NCBI GenBank assembly: GCA_949752745.1
Contig: OX457026.1
Coordinates: forward strand, 36,932,723 to 36,996,722
Source: Protula sp. h YS-2021
Lineage: Eukaryota > Annelida > Polychaeta > Sabellida > Serpulidae
Length of the DNA: 64,000 nt
Direction of reading: 5' to 3'
Position 1 is the first letter of the stretch; each line of letters opens with the position of its first letter. The position numbers were made by a program, and so were the translations under genes. Of the stretch, positions 43,611-57,485 are shown piece by piece. The notes beneath the pieces were generated by a model, which saw nothing but the letters and a program-made list of their open reading frames with translations, ran no database searches and had not been told where the DNA came from.

Positions 43611-45690
43611 CTAGAACCGTTTTCGCTACCGAGCAGCGAAAATTACACTAGGAGTCACAAAAAATACGATTCTGAACTCTGAAAATTCAGAACTGACCGT
43701 GAACGAGGAGGTGAAGTTACCCCTTCCCTTATCTTCTGTTTTAAGCCCAAACGGTCGAAAATAAGCTTAAAATAGCAATACCTCTAACCGTTTTTGGGAC
43801 TTCAAGTTTTTTACTTTGACCATGACGGAAATAGTCAAGATCACCGAGGTACCTCTTACATAACGCTTTTTAGGCTAAAAGGGTCGAAATAACCTCAAAG
43901 TAGATCTATCTCTACCCGTTTTCAAGACAGTGGTCAACTTCGGGTTTTTTACCGTCACCATGACTGAGGTGGTAAAGTCACCGAGGTGCCTCTTACATAT
44001 AGGGTCTCTAACTGTATTCGAGATAATAGTCAACTTCCTGTTTTTGACCGTGACCCAGAAGGTCAAGGTCACCTAGGCACCTCATGTGTAACGCTGTTTA
44101 GGCCTTAAGGCTCGGAAATGAGTCAAAATCTCTAACCGTTTTCGAAATAATTTGCAACTTGCTGTTTTTGACCGTGACCTAGAATTTCAAGGTTACCGAG
44201 GTATCTCCTATATAGAGTTTTTGAGGCCCAAAGGGTCGAAAATGAGCTTAAAACCTCTCTATCTCTAACCGTTTTCGAGATAGTAGTCAACTTCCGGTTT
44301 TGACCCCGACCGTGACCCAGAAGGTCAAGGTTACCCAAGTACCTCTTATGTAACGTTGTTTAGGCCCAAATTGTCGAAAATAGCTCAAAACGCTCTAACC
44401 GTTTTCGAGAAAATAGTCCACTTGCGGTTTTTTACTTTGATCCTGACCCGGAAGGTCAAGGTTACAGAGGTACCTCTTATGTTGTTTAGGCCCAAGGGAT
44501 CGAAAATGAGCTTGAAATTGCTCTATCTCTAACCGTTTTTGAGACACGTCGGTCTGTTGTTACCGGCACGTGAGGTCACGTCACCTTTGACCTTGACCCT
44601 CAAGGTCAAGATTAAGGATGAAGATTTACCCCCTACTGAGTACGTTTTATGTGTTCAGACTGGGATTTTAGAACCTTTATTGCTACTTTTCGTGATTAAT
44701 AGGCTTTTTTAAAAAATTTTTTCCTCACTTTTACCTTGACCTCTGGGGTTCAAAGTAAAACAATTCTGCGGATTTCATGACCACTCATTACCCTCTATGT
44801 CTCCGCCAAATGCCGTCTTTCTACGACAAATCCTGTAGGAGGAGTTTTCTGTAAACCACTTTGAGGTAAAAAAAACTTTGACCTCAATTTGAATTCGACC
44901 TTCAAGGTCAAAGTCAATAAATTTTGCGGATTTGACATCTCATCAGCCTTTATCTCTGTGCCAAATTTCCTCGTCCTACGTCAAATAGCGGAGGAGTTGT
45001 CTGGAAACCTCCGAGACGGAAAAAAAGAGAAGAAAAAAAGGCAGAAATTTCGAGAAAAATTACAAACTTATACCCATTTTGCAAACCAAGTTTGCAAGTG
45101 GGAATTACGTCTTTCATTCTGCTTCTCCCGTAATTCTATAGCGAGTCACGTGCGATAGTTGCGCTTTAATTCAGCTTGCACACACATACTGCAGTCGCTG
45201 TCATTGTGGAGAGTCTTGCGGTCAATACGCCTATGCTGATAGCATAACAATTCCTTTAACTGTGAAAGCAAAGCGTTTACCTGCCTTATAACGGGCATGA
45301 ATGGCAAATTTCAATGTCCATATTAAATGTTACTGAATGTTTATAAAGATTCAGCTGGACCAACTAGACATGCTGTATTATGTATCTGCCAAATTTGGTC
45401 GTCCTAGCCCTAGAAATCTCAGAGGAGTTCGCGTGACAAGGTTTTCAAATTTAAAATTTCACTGTCCATTTTTGCATATAAAATGTTAATGAATTTCTAA
45501 AAAAAATGAGCTGGACCAACTAGATATGCTATACCATGTCTCTGCCAAATTTGGTCTTGCTACCCCTAGCCGTCTCAGAGGAATTGGCGTGACAAGGTTT
45601 TGGCGAAAAAAAGAAACATACGGAAGCACCTCACCGAGTCGTACAATTTCAATAATCAAGGGGAGTGAAAATCACCAAGTGTAATTAAGG
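43611..45690 (-). mobile_element. Helitron-like element with a tandem satellite array
   Basis: The 3' terminus (minus strand) is a hairpin with an 8-base stem at 43642-43620 followed by CTAG at 43614-43611 and T. Upstream in element direction, 43690-44640 is a tandem array of about seven units of 110-140 bp with CTCTAACCGTTTTCGAGA and CCAGAAGGTCAAGGT cores. Beyond it lie two copies of a unit with GCCAAATTTGGTC and a CTCAGAGGA core (45390-45610). No Rep/helicase ORF is present, so it is non-autonomous. The 5' end is estimated only. Confidence 0.5.
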
Positions 45691-45890
45691 TGACTGTCCA
45701 ATTGACCTACGGCTCATAACGCTTATTATTTGGAAGAAATTTTCAACAGATCACAATTTCAGAGCAGGTCAGTTCTTCCTCGGAGTATATTGTCATGGTA
45801 ATGGTTAAGGTCGTCTCAGAATTTGCCTAGGCACTGATAGCGGTTAGAGCGTCAGCAGAGTTAGACTGCGGTTATTGAACACAGGATCCC

Positions 45891-47098
45891 GAACACTCGC
45901 GTAACGTCTAAAATACATCTATATTAGATCGGCAAAATCGGCAATTTCGTCGGCCGATGTATCGGTTGCACATAGGATTAACTATGGCCCGACGCATAAT
46001 AGATATAGCGGTTTCGTATATTCCGATGCATTTCCGACGAATTTCCGATGATTTTTATACGTAAAAAATATTGTTTCTAACCTTAACTGACCCATTGAAC
46101 CTTTACCAACCATTCATAATTCACATATTCATACATACACCATAGCATATTAATATACAACATAGCATATCTATATATTGCAACTGAACACTAGTACTTA
46201 CTCGGGTTTGAACCGGAAAATATGCGTTTTATAGACGTTTAAAAAAAATACGTATAATACGCGTTGGCAATATCGGCATCTTTTTTCCGGCGCTGTGGAA
46301 TATGGGGAGCACTCGTACATAACGCAATATATATAGAACATTAAAGTAGAACATTTCAAGTTATGCGTGAAATACACAAATTTAGAGATCCAGTGGAAAT
46401 CGGTATATTTCCGACGTTTCACCAACAAATATAACTATATGTATAATATACGTATATATTTATACGCATATTACATGCTTGTAATATCTCAAAAAAAACA
46501 AATAAACTTCCGTCGGAATTCGGTATATTTCCGACGTATAGCCGATGCAGTGATATATTTGTATATTATACGATTATTGTAATGCGTCGGTTATACATCA
46601 GTAGTATTTTTTCAAAAACAAGTTTTGTTCCGTCGGAAGTCCGTCTATGTCAGACGTTGGGCCAACATATACAAATATATGTATAATATACGTATAATTA
46701 AATACATCGAATATACGTATGCAATATCCGTTACAATTTTTTTTACCATTGGTCGGAAGTTTATCTATTTCCATCGTATAACCAATGCATAAAAATATAT
46801 GTATAATATATGCATTGAGAATACGTATAATATATGAATATAATATTTAAAATAATTCCCAATTGGTAGGAAGTTCGTCGGAAAAAGATGAATATTTGCC
46901 AACATCTATTAAATTGAGGAAAATAATCATCGGGCCAACGTCGGTAACCGATGAACTTCCGACGAATGGGGAAAAAAATGGAAATTCGACTATTGCCAAC
47001 CTATAACCGATGCATTACCGATGCATCGAAGCCGATGCCGACGTTTTAAGACCTGGTTTATACCGTTCCGACGTCGGCCCGACGTTACGCGAGTGTTC
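45891..47098. mobile_element. TIR DNA element with internal ~140-bp tandem repeats
   Basis: GAACACTCGCGTAACGTC at 45891-45908 is exactly complemented at 47081-47098. The interior carries about six units with GGTATATTTCCGACGT, ATGTATAATATACGTATA and CCGTCGGAAGT cores. No transposase, so non-autonomous. Confidence 0.7.
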
Positions 47099-47119
47099 TG
47101 GATGTTGCTTTGTAAATGC

Positions 47120-47450
47120 TATTTGGTGCAAGTGCAAGTGCAAGGAGGTCAAGGTCACCGAGCTACCTCTTACATATGGTCTTTTAGCCCAAAGGATCGA
47201 AAGTAAGCTCAAAATCGCTCCATCTCTATTTGTTTTCGAGATAATTACCCACTTCCGATTTTTTACTTTGACCATGTCTGAGGAGGTCACGGTTACCGAA
47301 GTAACTCTTACATATCGTCTTTTAGGCACGAGGGGTCGAAAATAAGCTTAAAATCGTTCTATCTCTAACCGTTTTCGAGAAAATGGTCCCCTTCTGATTT
47401 TTGACATTGACCATGGCCGAGGATGTCAATCGTTTTCTAAGGTCATAGTA
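47120..47450 (-). repeat. Further satellite units of the Helitron-like family
   Basis: About two and a half units of the same ~130-bp repeat as at 43690-44640 (GGAGGTCAAGGTCACCGAG, then CTAACCGTTTTCGAGA). They lie just beyond the TIR element at 45891-47098, so that element may have inserted into a larger array. Confidence 0.5.
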
Positions 47451-49304
47451 TAAAAATGCGAATTATACGGCGTCTAATCACCCTCTATCAGTGAGCCAAA
47501 TCTTCAACACTTGTCAAACACTTAAAGTTAAAAAGCAAAACTCGTTTTGACATGCGCTCCTCAATGACTGTAAAGCGCCCCCCCCCCTCTCCCGCGGAAA
47601 CCACCTGGACGCGCCCCAACCCCTCTCCCGTTCTCAGATAATATTAATATTTTGGACTTATTATAGCATGCCAATTGTTTTATTTGGACAAGTTTTTTCT
47701 AATGAAATTGTCATGCCATTGATGTATTAGCAAACATCACAGCTTGAATTCCGTTTATAAACCGTGTATATCTGCTTGGTTATGTTTGTTCAACGTCTTT
47801 TGATTGAAGGGACTAGCACTTTTTCTCGATGCAGGCAGAGCTCGCGTAACCCCCATAAGCCGTGTTGTTTTGATGTATTTAACACTTGTTATTTATTCTA
47901 AAATCAGCGGTGTTTTCATTGAGTTTTAAGCATGAAAACGAAATTGTAGACGAAAAAAAACGGAATGCACTCTCTCAGATCAAGTTTGTGGTACTAGGGC
48001 CTGTAGTGCCAGAGAAGAAGCTGAGACAAGAAAAGGAATTTTTACTGCCAAGAAAAAAACCCAACGGCTGCCCGCACAAATTCATATAAGCCTTGACCAA
48101 GTTAAAGACTTGTCAAGTGTTAAAAACCCAAACGCTGCAGCCAACTTAAACTTGCACATGCATAGTGTAATGGATGTCATTGAGAGTTGGGCGATCAATG
48201 CACCGAGGCTAATATCATGCCAGTTTAAACTACTGCTCTCAGCTTCTTGCCGCCTGTTTCGCAAATTTGTTTCGTCATTTTGTAATTAAAAAATTAAGCA
48301 AATTTAAAAACAGGAGGATCATCTGGACTTATTGAAGGTTATCATATCCTTATTTCACCTGTCTAGCCCTAACGGTCTCTGACTAGTTCCACGGACAAAC
48401 TAAAAAAAACAAAAAAAAACATGCCACAGCTGCGGCTAAAATTTTCGTACAAATTCAATATACTAGGGGATTTGGGCAAATTCCCAAATGTAATTAGAGC
48501 GGTTATTGAAGACATAGTTTTAGGATTAGGAGTGCTTGATTCCTTGACTGCACTTAGTAATTTGTAATTGTTCGTAAGTGCGATTTGCAACTGAATCGAG
48601 AGTTCGCTTTAGGTGTTATTACCTGTCGACTGGGCTTTATTCCTTTTCAGAAACTTCATATTAGCTAGGATATCTAAGGGTTAAGGTTCAGTTTTGTGAC
48701 TTCAATTAGGTTTTTGTCTTAAGTTCATTGTATAAATCTGCTTTTGAAAAAAAATAAAGGAATCGGGACGTAAATGACGTATCTGCTGCCTGCAGTTCTC
48801 TTCATTTCAAGTCAAATTTGAAATCTAACCGTTGTGAGTCGTAGGCATTATAAGCCGCAGACATAGGTCAACTGGGCTGTAACCATAAATTAAAGACACT
48901 ATTGTTCAGTTCTATTGATTTTGCGTGGTTAGTTCAAGTGGTGATCTTTTTCTTAAAAATCAATAAATACAAAAATAATATATACCCAGCAGCAGACTTT
49001 TATTTTCGAAAATTTTGTGAACCAGGCTTCAGCTCATCTTCATGCTTGTTTCGCAGTAAAATATGGTTTAGCGTTTTAACACAATATTCATTATATTAAA
49101 CAACAGTTATATCATCTGTTTGATTTGCCACGGTTAAAAGATGAAAAGGTGATATCTGTTGTTGCGCAGCATTGATTTAACTGACTTAAAACAGGGTTCT
49201 TTGGGCAGATTAGTGTATTTTCTCAGCAAAGAATCCACGCTAAATATTTTACGAATCCACGCTAAATATAACAGTATACTGCTCGTATACTGAAACGGAT
49301 GGAT
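47451..49304. other. Intergenic, nothing recognised
   Basis: Mixed AT-rich sequence with a C-run at about 47578. The open frame at 47886-48089 is lysine-rich but has no domain or splice context. Confidence 0.45.
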
Positions 49305-49930
49305 ATAGGTTTGAGCTTGTCCGTCTGTCCCACTTGATGATAAGAACCTTGTGGAGTCCATTTCTCTAAAAACTAAAGTGGTTCCAGCTTTTTATCAGTC
49401 ATATGGCTAATAACAAGAGAGAATGTAGCTGTGCAACGTCAAGGTTTCATTTTGATCGATCAAAAATTGTCAAAATTATAGCCCTCTGAGATGCTTTTGA
49501 GAGTACCTTCTCTATTAAGGATCACGTAAGAGCTATTATTCTTTCATATATGCAATCCTTAGTGTATTTATATGTGCAACGTCAAGGTTTCAGTTTGATC
49601 GGTCAAAAATTGTCGAAATTACAGCCCTCTGAAAATGGGCTAAATTTTCGTGTCGCAGAAGGTACCTTGTGGAGTCCACTTCACTGTTAAGGAATCACGT
49701 AAGAGCTATTATTCTTTCTTATATCAATTAAATGTGGAATGAAGATGTGCAACGTCAAACTTTCTGTTTGATCGATCGAAAATTGTCGAAATTACAGCCT
49801 TCTGAAATGGGCTAAACTGACGCTTTCGTGTAACAGAGGGTACCTCGTGGAGTCCACTAGCCTGTAAAGGAATCATGTAAGAGCAATTATTCTTACAATT
49901 ATGCAATAATTACGGAATAAAGATTTGCCT
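49305..49930 (+). repeat. ~160-bp tandem repeat, about three units
   Basis: Units share ATGTGCAACGTCAAGGTTTC, TTTGATCGATCAAAAATTGT, ACAGCCCTCTGAAAT and ACGTAAGAGCTATTATTCTT. A GTCCGTCTGTCC leader is at 49320. The layout resembles the 30189 and 41186 arrays, with different unit sequence. Confidence 0.6.
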
Positions 49931-51967
49931 GTAATAATAAGTGGTCTTTCCTGAAATGTACAGCTGTTGTCGAAGAACACTAAATGAGGTGAATCACCTG
50001 CATTAACTTTATATAACAGTTTATTCCATTCAAGTCATATTCATAGTGTACAATATACAAAGTATATACAGATGATGACAATATTTACATAAAGAGCGGA
50101 ATAGTCGCCTTGGAGCCGGATCAAGGCTGAACCAGGCATGTCTCGCTTTTTTTATACCAAACCATATGACGAGGTATCAAACGGACAAGCTGTCGATCAA
50201 ATACGAAACGGGACAAAGCGCTGTCAATCAAACGCTAGCCATGCCTACATGTGGGGAACCCGTATCAAGACATACGAAGATTAACATGGCTATACTTTAC
50301 AACTACCCCGGGGGTACAAGACATTGCATGTCCTCATGCAAATGAACAGAATAACTGTATTTTTTTACAATGGCAGCAATCCCTTCGAGGACAATGGGCT
50401 ACAATCCAAGTTAAGTGAAATACATTAAAGATACAATAAAATAAACAAAAACATATTTAAGTAAAACTCTTTTACTCGTGTTAGCTGACAACAACTCTGC
50501 AAAGTAACAGGACAGCACGACATAGCAGCAATGGAGCAGAACTACATAACAAAGTGGCAGCACTGCATAGTAACTGCACAATACTGCATAACAACGGACG
50601 AAAACGACACTATAGAACAACTTTATTCACCCGTTTTATAAGTACTAACTGTTTTCGAAATAATTTCATTAAAATTTTCTTTACTTCGGTAAGCATATGA
50701 TACAAACAGCAAGCAGACAAATAATTTGAAATATACTGTTTTAAATCATTTATAAAGCGACTATACTTAAAGATACGTCAGATTTAAGTTATATCAGACA
50801 CATAACACTTGCCAATGATTTTGGTCACTGCAAAGTCTAGTCTTTTGTTCGATATTCTTCATGTATTTTTTTAAATTTTCATCTCGAGTCCCTTGCTCGA
50901 ATTCATTTGTATCTGATTTGAGACATCGTTTTTGAATGGGAGCAAATCATCACTACTGACTATCTCAGAGCGTAGTAACCATCACAATCCAACTGGACCA
51001 GAAGTCTCCTAGTCAATTCAGTTTTATGCTCAACCATATATAGTAATCATTATAAGTTTTGTCTCGTAGTTTTTTCTGATTGAGCAAATCATATCACTGT
51101 TTAAGCGCCAAAAACGAACACGTTAACGGAAAGAATCACTAAAACAGCATAAATAAACTCTAACACCGCTCACTAAACAAAACAGTAAAATATGTGCATA
51201 TTGTAAAAAATTCTACAAATTCTGGTTAAATAAATGCTGAAGTTTTATGCTATGAAAGTTAAGGTTACACTCCTGTGATACTCCTACTCCTCCCATAAAA
51301 ATGAAAATGCCTTATTTTCATACAAATACTTACAATAATAATAATTAATGTTTAAATAATTTGAAAATGACCAGAAAATTGATTAATAATACATTAAATT
51401 AACAAAATAATCAATAAGATAAGCTAAAATGTTTTCATTAATGTCCATATAATATTCAAGAATGTCCAAAAACTGTCTGTAAACTTGACAGACTACCCAG
51501 CCCCTACAACTGACTATAGCAATCAGTCACTATGTAAATATATCAGACTTCCTGAGATCTCCGACTCACGGCAGATTTCCACTCAGGACAATGATATAAT
51601 GCATAAACAATATATTGAATGCAGCATTCAGCTATCTATGAAGTAAGAAAACACAGTGTGCAAAATATTGTACGGTATCATCTGCTTGGTGAAGATCTAT
51701 AAAGTAATAAATTTCGTGTTGTATTGATAAACCGTTCATTCGCTCCCGGTTAAAATGCGCGCATCAGTCTAAACCCAGACCTACACAACTGGCTAACCCG
51801 TCTAGCGACCAATATAAAGCCGTAATTCATTAACACTGAGTTGTATGCAGATAATACTGGTGAATATTGAATGTTTATATTGAATGTAGAGGTTCAGTTG
51901 TTGATATAGTGTTTTCATTACACTATTTTAGACATTTAATTAAAAAATAGGTAAATCTGTCGAATTA
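49931..51967. other. Intergenic, nothing recognised
   Basis: AT-rich. A less AT-rich stretch at 50090-50400 with ACTACCCCGGGGGTACAAG could be an LTR or MITE fragment but no partner copy is in the window. The open frame at 50411-50620 (minus) is low-complexity. Confidence 0.4.
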
Positions 51968-53985
51968 TGTCTCCCTGACCAAGGGGAGACATATAGTGTT
52001 TGTACGTTCAGTGTGTGTGTGTGTGTCTATATGTGTGTGTCAGTCTGTTGTTAAGAAAGTGTTGTGTGCAAGATATCTCAAGAACGAAACGTCGGATCGA
52101 CTTCAAACTTGATCGATTTATTCCTTGGTGAGGTCGGACAGTTCTGTCAAGTTTTGACGCATATCACGTGATTAGGCAGCGTATGACGTCATTACGTTAA
52201 AATCTCGTGTGCGAAATTTCTCAGCCGCTGAACATCGGAGAAACTTTGTGGGATTGTTGCTTGGTTGGTTCGAAAGACTCTACAGATTTTTTGCGAGTAG
52301 AACAAACGAATGCGTCATCACGTGAAATATGTATACATTTTGAACAAAATCTTGTGTGCAAAATATCTCAATAACGGAAAGTACTATCGACTTCAAATTT
52401 TATATGAATATCCCTTGGGTCAGTCGGTCGGTTCTACGTATGTCACGTGATTAGGGCAGGTGCAGGATGTCATCACGTAAAAATCTTGTGTGCGAAATAT
52501 CTCAGCTGCTGAATATCGGAGAAAGTACAAACTTGGTGGGATTATTGCTTGGTAGTTCCTAAAGACTCTGTAGAATTTTTTGTGAGTAGAACGAACGAAT
52601 GCGGCGTGTGACGTCGTCACGTAAAATATGTATATATTATAAAAAAAGATATTGTGTGCAAAATATCTCGACAACGGAAAGTCCTATTGACTGCAAGTTT
52701 TGTATGGGTATTTCTTTGGTCAGTCAGACGGTTCTTTCAACTTGTCACAGATGTCACATGATAAGGGCAGGTGTATGAAGTCATCACGTAAAAATCTTGT
52801 GTGCGAAATTTCTCAGCTGCTGAACATTGGAGAAAGTTAAAACTTGGTGGGATTGTTGCTTGGTAGGTCCAAAAGATTCTATAGAATTTTTTCGCGAGTA
52901 GAACGAACAAATGCAGCGTATGACGTCATCGCGCAAAATATGTGTGTATTTTGAACCCCCCCCCCCCCCCCCCCACCGCCTCCCCATTTTTGGCTCCTTT
53001 GTTATCTAAGCATAGGTGTTAACTACGCCGGGGCTTTCTGCGTTTTGCAGAAGATTCTTGAGTGTTCTGCATTAGAAAGCTTCAAAACAGTAACAGCATT
53101 ACTGTCGAGCCATTGCTATTTATTAGTGCCCGAAGTTAAGCTTTTTGTGCGTTTCTCATCTACGGCTGTTACGTAACATGCCACTCAGTCAGGGGTCATT
53201 GTCAGTTGTGGTGCATGATGGAGTCGTTATCTACGAGGTGATGGAATGCTATTGTCGTATTATAGGTCTAAGCAGGTCTAGCTATTGATTTTTTTTCGCC
53301 GCATACTTGATTCGGTTGCCATGGTGTTCTATATATAGGAGCTATTTTATCGATTGGCGTTGTTTGCAGCAGCATTTTCCGCTATTAATGTTGGTCATCT
53401 GATATCATGTGTTATGAGAAGCACCTCACCATTTTGGCACCGAAATGCCTCCTCCACCTTCTCCCACCGAAGTGCGTCATCTGATGCTCGGTTATGAAGA
53501 ATGCCGTTCTAGTGCTATTTGGCCGATGGAAATGTGCGAAGACAAGGTAGTCTATCATGGCTATAACTACACGTAGGTACAGATCATTACCGTTGCCTTG
53601 GGTAAAAGGGTTAGAGTTGTGTTTATAGTCGGACCTACATTAAATAGAGAGTTGTGTTTATAGTCGGACTTACATTAAATACCTGGGGGTAGGAGGATAA
53701 CGGTTAGCAAAAATCCCGACCACTTTCAAGACCTGGATAAAAAGATGTAAAGTACGACCCGTTTGTCGTGACCCCTTCCAGATTCGGATAAAAAGACGTA
53801 CGGTAAAACCTGCCTGTCTTGACCAACTTGCAGACCCGGATTAAAAATGTAACGTATAGTAAAACTACTATAGTGACCAACTTCAGATCTGGATAAAAAG
53901 GGCCTACAGTAAAACTCGTTTCAGCGACCACCTTCCAGACTCGGATGAAAAAAGACGTCCATTTATATTTGTTTTAGTGGTCATC
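51968..53985 (+). repeat. Dispersed composite repeat, copy 2
   Basis: Same order of parts as 31499-33090: hairpin GTCTCCCTGACCAAGGGGAG, GT microsatellite, three to four units containing GCGAAATTTCTCAGC-type cores, a C-run at 52956-52975, GGCTATAACTACACGTAGG, and CCGGATAAAAAG tandem units. The LINE begins right after it. Confidence 0.6.
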
Positions 53986-54016
53986 ATCTGTTTGGTTTAT
54001 TTTAACAATAGCACGA

Positions 54017-57000
54017 AATCTACGGCAAAATATTCTCTAATCAGTGCACGATCTGTAAAAAAAATTTGGATATGATTAAGTATGCAATGTATGAATCAAA
54101 ATTGGATGTCTTATCATTCACCGAGACATGGTTGAACGCCAACGGTGAATATGAGGCAAAGGCGCTTTGTCCGGATGGATACTCAGTCATACGAAAAGAC
54201 CGGAATGATAGGCCTGGAGGTGGGTTATTGGTGATTTGCAATGACAAACTAAACCCTCGAACAGCCGAGTCCGCTCGTGAGTATACCTCCTTTGAACGCT
54301 TGGTTGTGAAGATGCCATCGCTTACGCTTTTAATATTATACCGCCCTCCAGGACTGCCTGTTACTCAATTTCTGGAGGAATTCGTTTCCCTTCTTGAGGA
54401 GGTGGCACTGGTCGGTTCCCCACTCTTACTGAATGGTGATTTTAACATACAATGGGATAATACAACAGATCCAAACACCTGCAAACTAAGAAACATTTTA
54501 CATTCATTTGATTTAGAACAGCATGTTCTTGAGACTACCCACACACACGGCAATATTTTAGATTTTATCATAATATCACAAAATAGCAAAATAGCAGCCT
54601 CAATGTTAATAACATCTGCAGAGGTAACTTGATATCCGACCATTATTTGATTCGATGTGATCTTATCTTAGAAAAGCCTGGAAATCAGTATCGCGAAATT
54701 AGGTTCCATGACATAAAGTCATAAATAAAGAGGCCTTGAAAGAAGACATAAAAAAACTTCAAATTAATGCAGGATTCCAATGACATGTCTTTAGATATAC
54801 TAATAGAAACGTATGAAACCGAACTAAGCGAAATATTGGATAAACATGCTCCTATCGCAACTCGCCGTGTTAGACTACAGCGCAGAGAGCCGTGGTTTAA
54901 TGACATAGTTAAAGAAGCTATACGCGAGATGCGTTCAGATGAACGAAAATCTAGAAAGATTAAATTCAATTCAGATTACAGAGAGTAGTTTCAAGTAAGT
55001 CGGAAAAAAGTGGATTACACCATGGATTGTGAAAAACCAAAGTACTATGAGAATTTTATCGAAGACAGTGGAACCGACCAGCGCCACCTCTATAAGAGGG
55101 TGAATGAAGTCATGAGTCGTACGAAATCGAACCCGTTGCCAGATCATACGTCTTCCGAAGGTCTAGCGAATACGTTCTCAGACTTCTTTCAACAAAAAAT
55201 AAAGAAGATAAGAGAAGGATTTCCTTCAGACAACATATAGGATGCAATGAAATATGATGGCATCGTGAATGTTTCTGCATCTGAAGAAAGTGCCTTTGTT
55301 CCCTTACAAGCGTTTCGAGAACTAAGTGACGAGGATATCATAAAACTGGTGCAAGGCCCATCAAATAAATGTTGCGAAATAGACCCGCTCCCGTCAATTT
55401 TAGTAAAAGAATGTGCCGCAGAGTTGCTTCTAGTACTTAAAACGCTTGTAAACAAGTCGCTCACGAATGCATATGTTCCAAAGTCGTGTAAGAAAGCAGT
55501 TGTAAAACCCTTGCCCAACCTTGATCGTTCTCTGAAGAATTATAGACCTGTGTCAACCTAAATTATGTTGGAAAACGTATAGAAAAGGTTGTAAGTATCC
55601 AAGTATCTGAACATATGGATAGAAATAATATAGGACAGATTTCAGTCTGCCTATAAATCTAAACACAGTTGCGCAACTGTACTGCTACGTATTTTCAATG
55701 ATATGCTTACATGTTTGGATAAAAATTAAGGAATTCATGTCGCACTTCTCGACCTACCGGCTGCGTTCGACACTGTGGACGACCCCATCCTTCTAAAGAG
55801 ACTTGATGTGACCCAGTGTATAACTGGCACTGCTTTGCAATGGTTTGCCTCTTATTTGACTGATCGCACTGTATGTGTCAATGTCAATAACAGCTACTCA
55901 AAGCCAGTCACACTAGACGTCTCATTACCCCAAGGATCTCAAATAGGTCCACGGTTGTATAGCGACTACAAACAGCCGATAGGTCGACTCATCCGCCTCC
56001 TGCTGTTATTATTTCATCTATACGCAGATGATAGTCAACTACTAAAATCAGTCACAACATCTGAAGACCTCATCGCAGCGACCGATTATTTGGCATCCAG
56101 TATTCATAGCATTAGTGACTGGATGGAAAGTAATAAGTTAAAATTGAACCCAGAGAAAACGGAATTCTTGGTGATCTCAAGTAAGAGGAACCAGAGTCGA
56201 TTTGATATACACGAGCTGGTTCTTCGCAGGGAAGCGGTCGAATGGACTGATTCCGTCAAGAACCGCCAAGAATCGAGTCTACACTTTCACTTGATGAACA
56301 TATTACTATCATTTGCCGATCCTGCTATTACTACCTCACGTGGATAAAAAAGATACGCAAATATATCACAGCGGATAATGCCAAAATTGTCGTACATTCT
56401 CTTGTTAGCAGTCGCTTAGATTTTTGCAACAGTATCCTGGTTGGTCTCCCAAAGTGTTCGTTAAGTAGACTTCAGCGAATCATGAATATGGCAGCACGCA
56501 TTATCTCCGGAAAGCGAAAAAATTATTCGATTTCAAAGACACTCCAGGAGTTACACTGGCTGCCTGTTGCTGAGCGTGTAGAATTTAAGGTTCTGACAAT
56601 GTATCTCTCAGAGTTAATAGTTCCATATACTACATCTCGTCAGCTTCGCTCAAGTGATCAGCTTCTGCTGAAAACGAACAGGGTGCAGAACAAATACGGC
56701 TCGCGTGCATTCGAGAACGCTGCGCCGCGGCTTTGGAACTCCCTTCCTTACAAAATACGTACCAGCCCTTCTTTTGAAAACTTTAAGAAAGATCTTAAAT
56801 CCTACCTGTTCAGGAAAGCCTACTTTTAGACTATATCCATTTAAAGATCAAATAGTATGTTACAGTATTATGTTGGTATAAACAGTATTACAGTTTTGTT
56901 GGAATATTTTATGATTTTAGTCATGTTAGGTGAAAATTTGTACTTTTAAACATCTCAATTTGGTCATATTATTGTTTTAAACATAGTTGGTATATTATGT

Positions 57001-57144
57001 TTATGTTTCACTTTTAATCATAGTATGTTAGCCTTGTTTAATTATATTTTTAACTATTGTAACGCGCTTAGGTGTTTGTAAAACTGAATAACCCAGCGGT
57101 AACCGTGCGATATAAGCACGCATAATAATAATAATAATAATAAT

Positions 57145-57175
<31 letters not shown>
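54017..57175 (+). mobile_element. Degraded CR1/L2-like non-LTR retrotransposon
   Basis: An apurinic-type endonuclease domain runs from about 54017 to 54632 (SARSVKKN, FTETWLN, ILYRPPG, LLNGDFNI). Reverse transcriptase follows in pieces from 55247 to 56347, with LPQGSQIGP and the catalytic YADD at 56021-56032. The usual C-terminal end (LHWLPVAERVEFK, PRLWNSLPYKIR) stops at 56829. In-frame stops and frame changes near 54632, 55240, 55561 and 55730 show that it cannot make the full protein. The 3' end carries an AAT/ATA microsatellite tail at 57121-57175, as is common in CR1/L2-type elements. No zinc-knuckle ORF1 was seen upstream. Confidence 0.85.
57121..57175. repeat. AAT/ATA trinucleotide microsatellite
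   Basis: A run of AAT repeats with two interruptions, directly after the LINE 3' end. Probably the tail of that LINE. Confidence 0.85.
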
Positions 57176-57485
57176 TTGAGTTTTTTACAATGAATTAAGG
57201 TTATGTTTGCAGAAATGAAATGAATGAACATCATGGGTTTAGCCGGGATGACATTTGTTTTTGTTTACTAAAACAAGAAAATAAGTAGGTATCGATTGAA
57301 AGTGTATACTATTAGCCTGTACTCCTAAGTTTTGTGTGCACTGGCCGCTCTAGTTTTCTTCAGAAGTTTAGCATACCTGCTAAAAATTTGTTGTCTCCGC
57401 ATATGTTGACGCACATTGTTTATGAAACAGAAGAATATACAATCAATAACCTATGTACGTTAAATTGACCTCATTTTTAAACCGA

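Noticed and set aside
50411..50620. Cys/Tyr/Val-rich open frame as a membrane protein
   Set aside because: It comes from an imperfect short repeat (ACTGCATA-like) with no other support.
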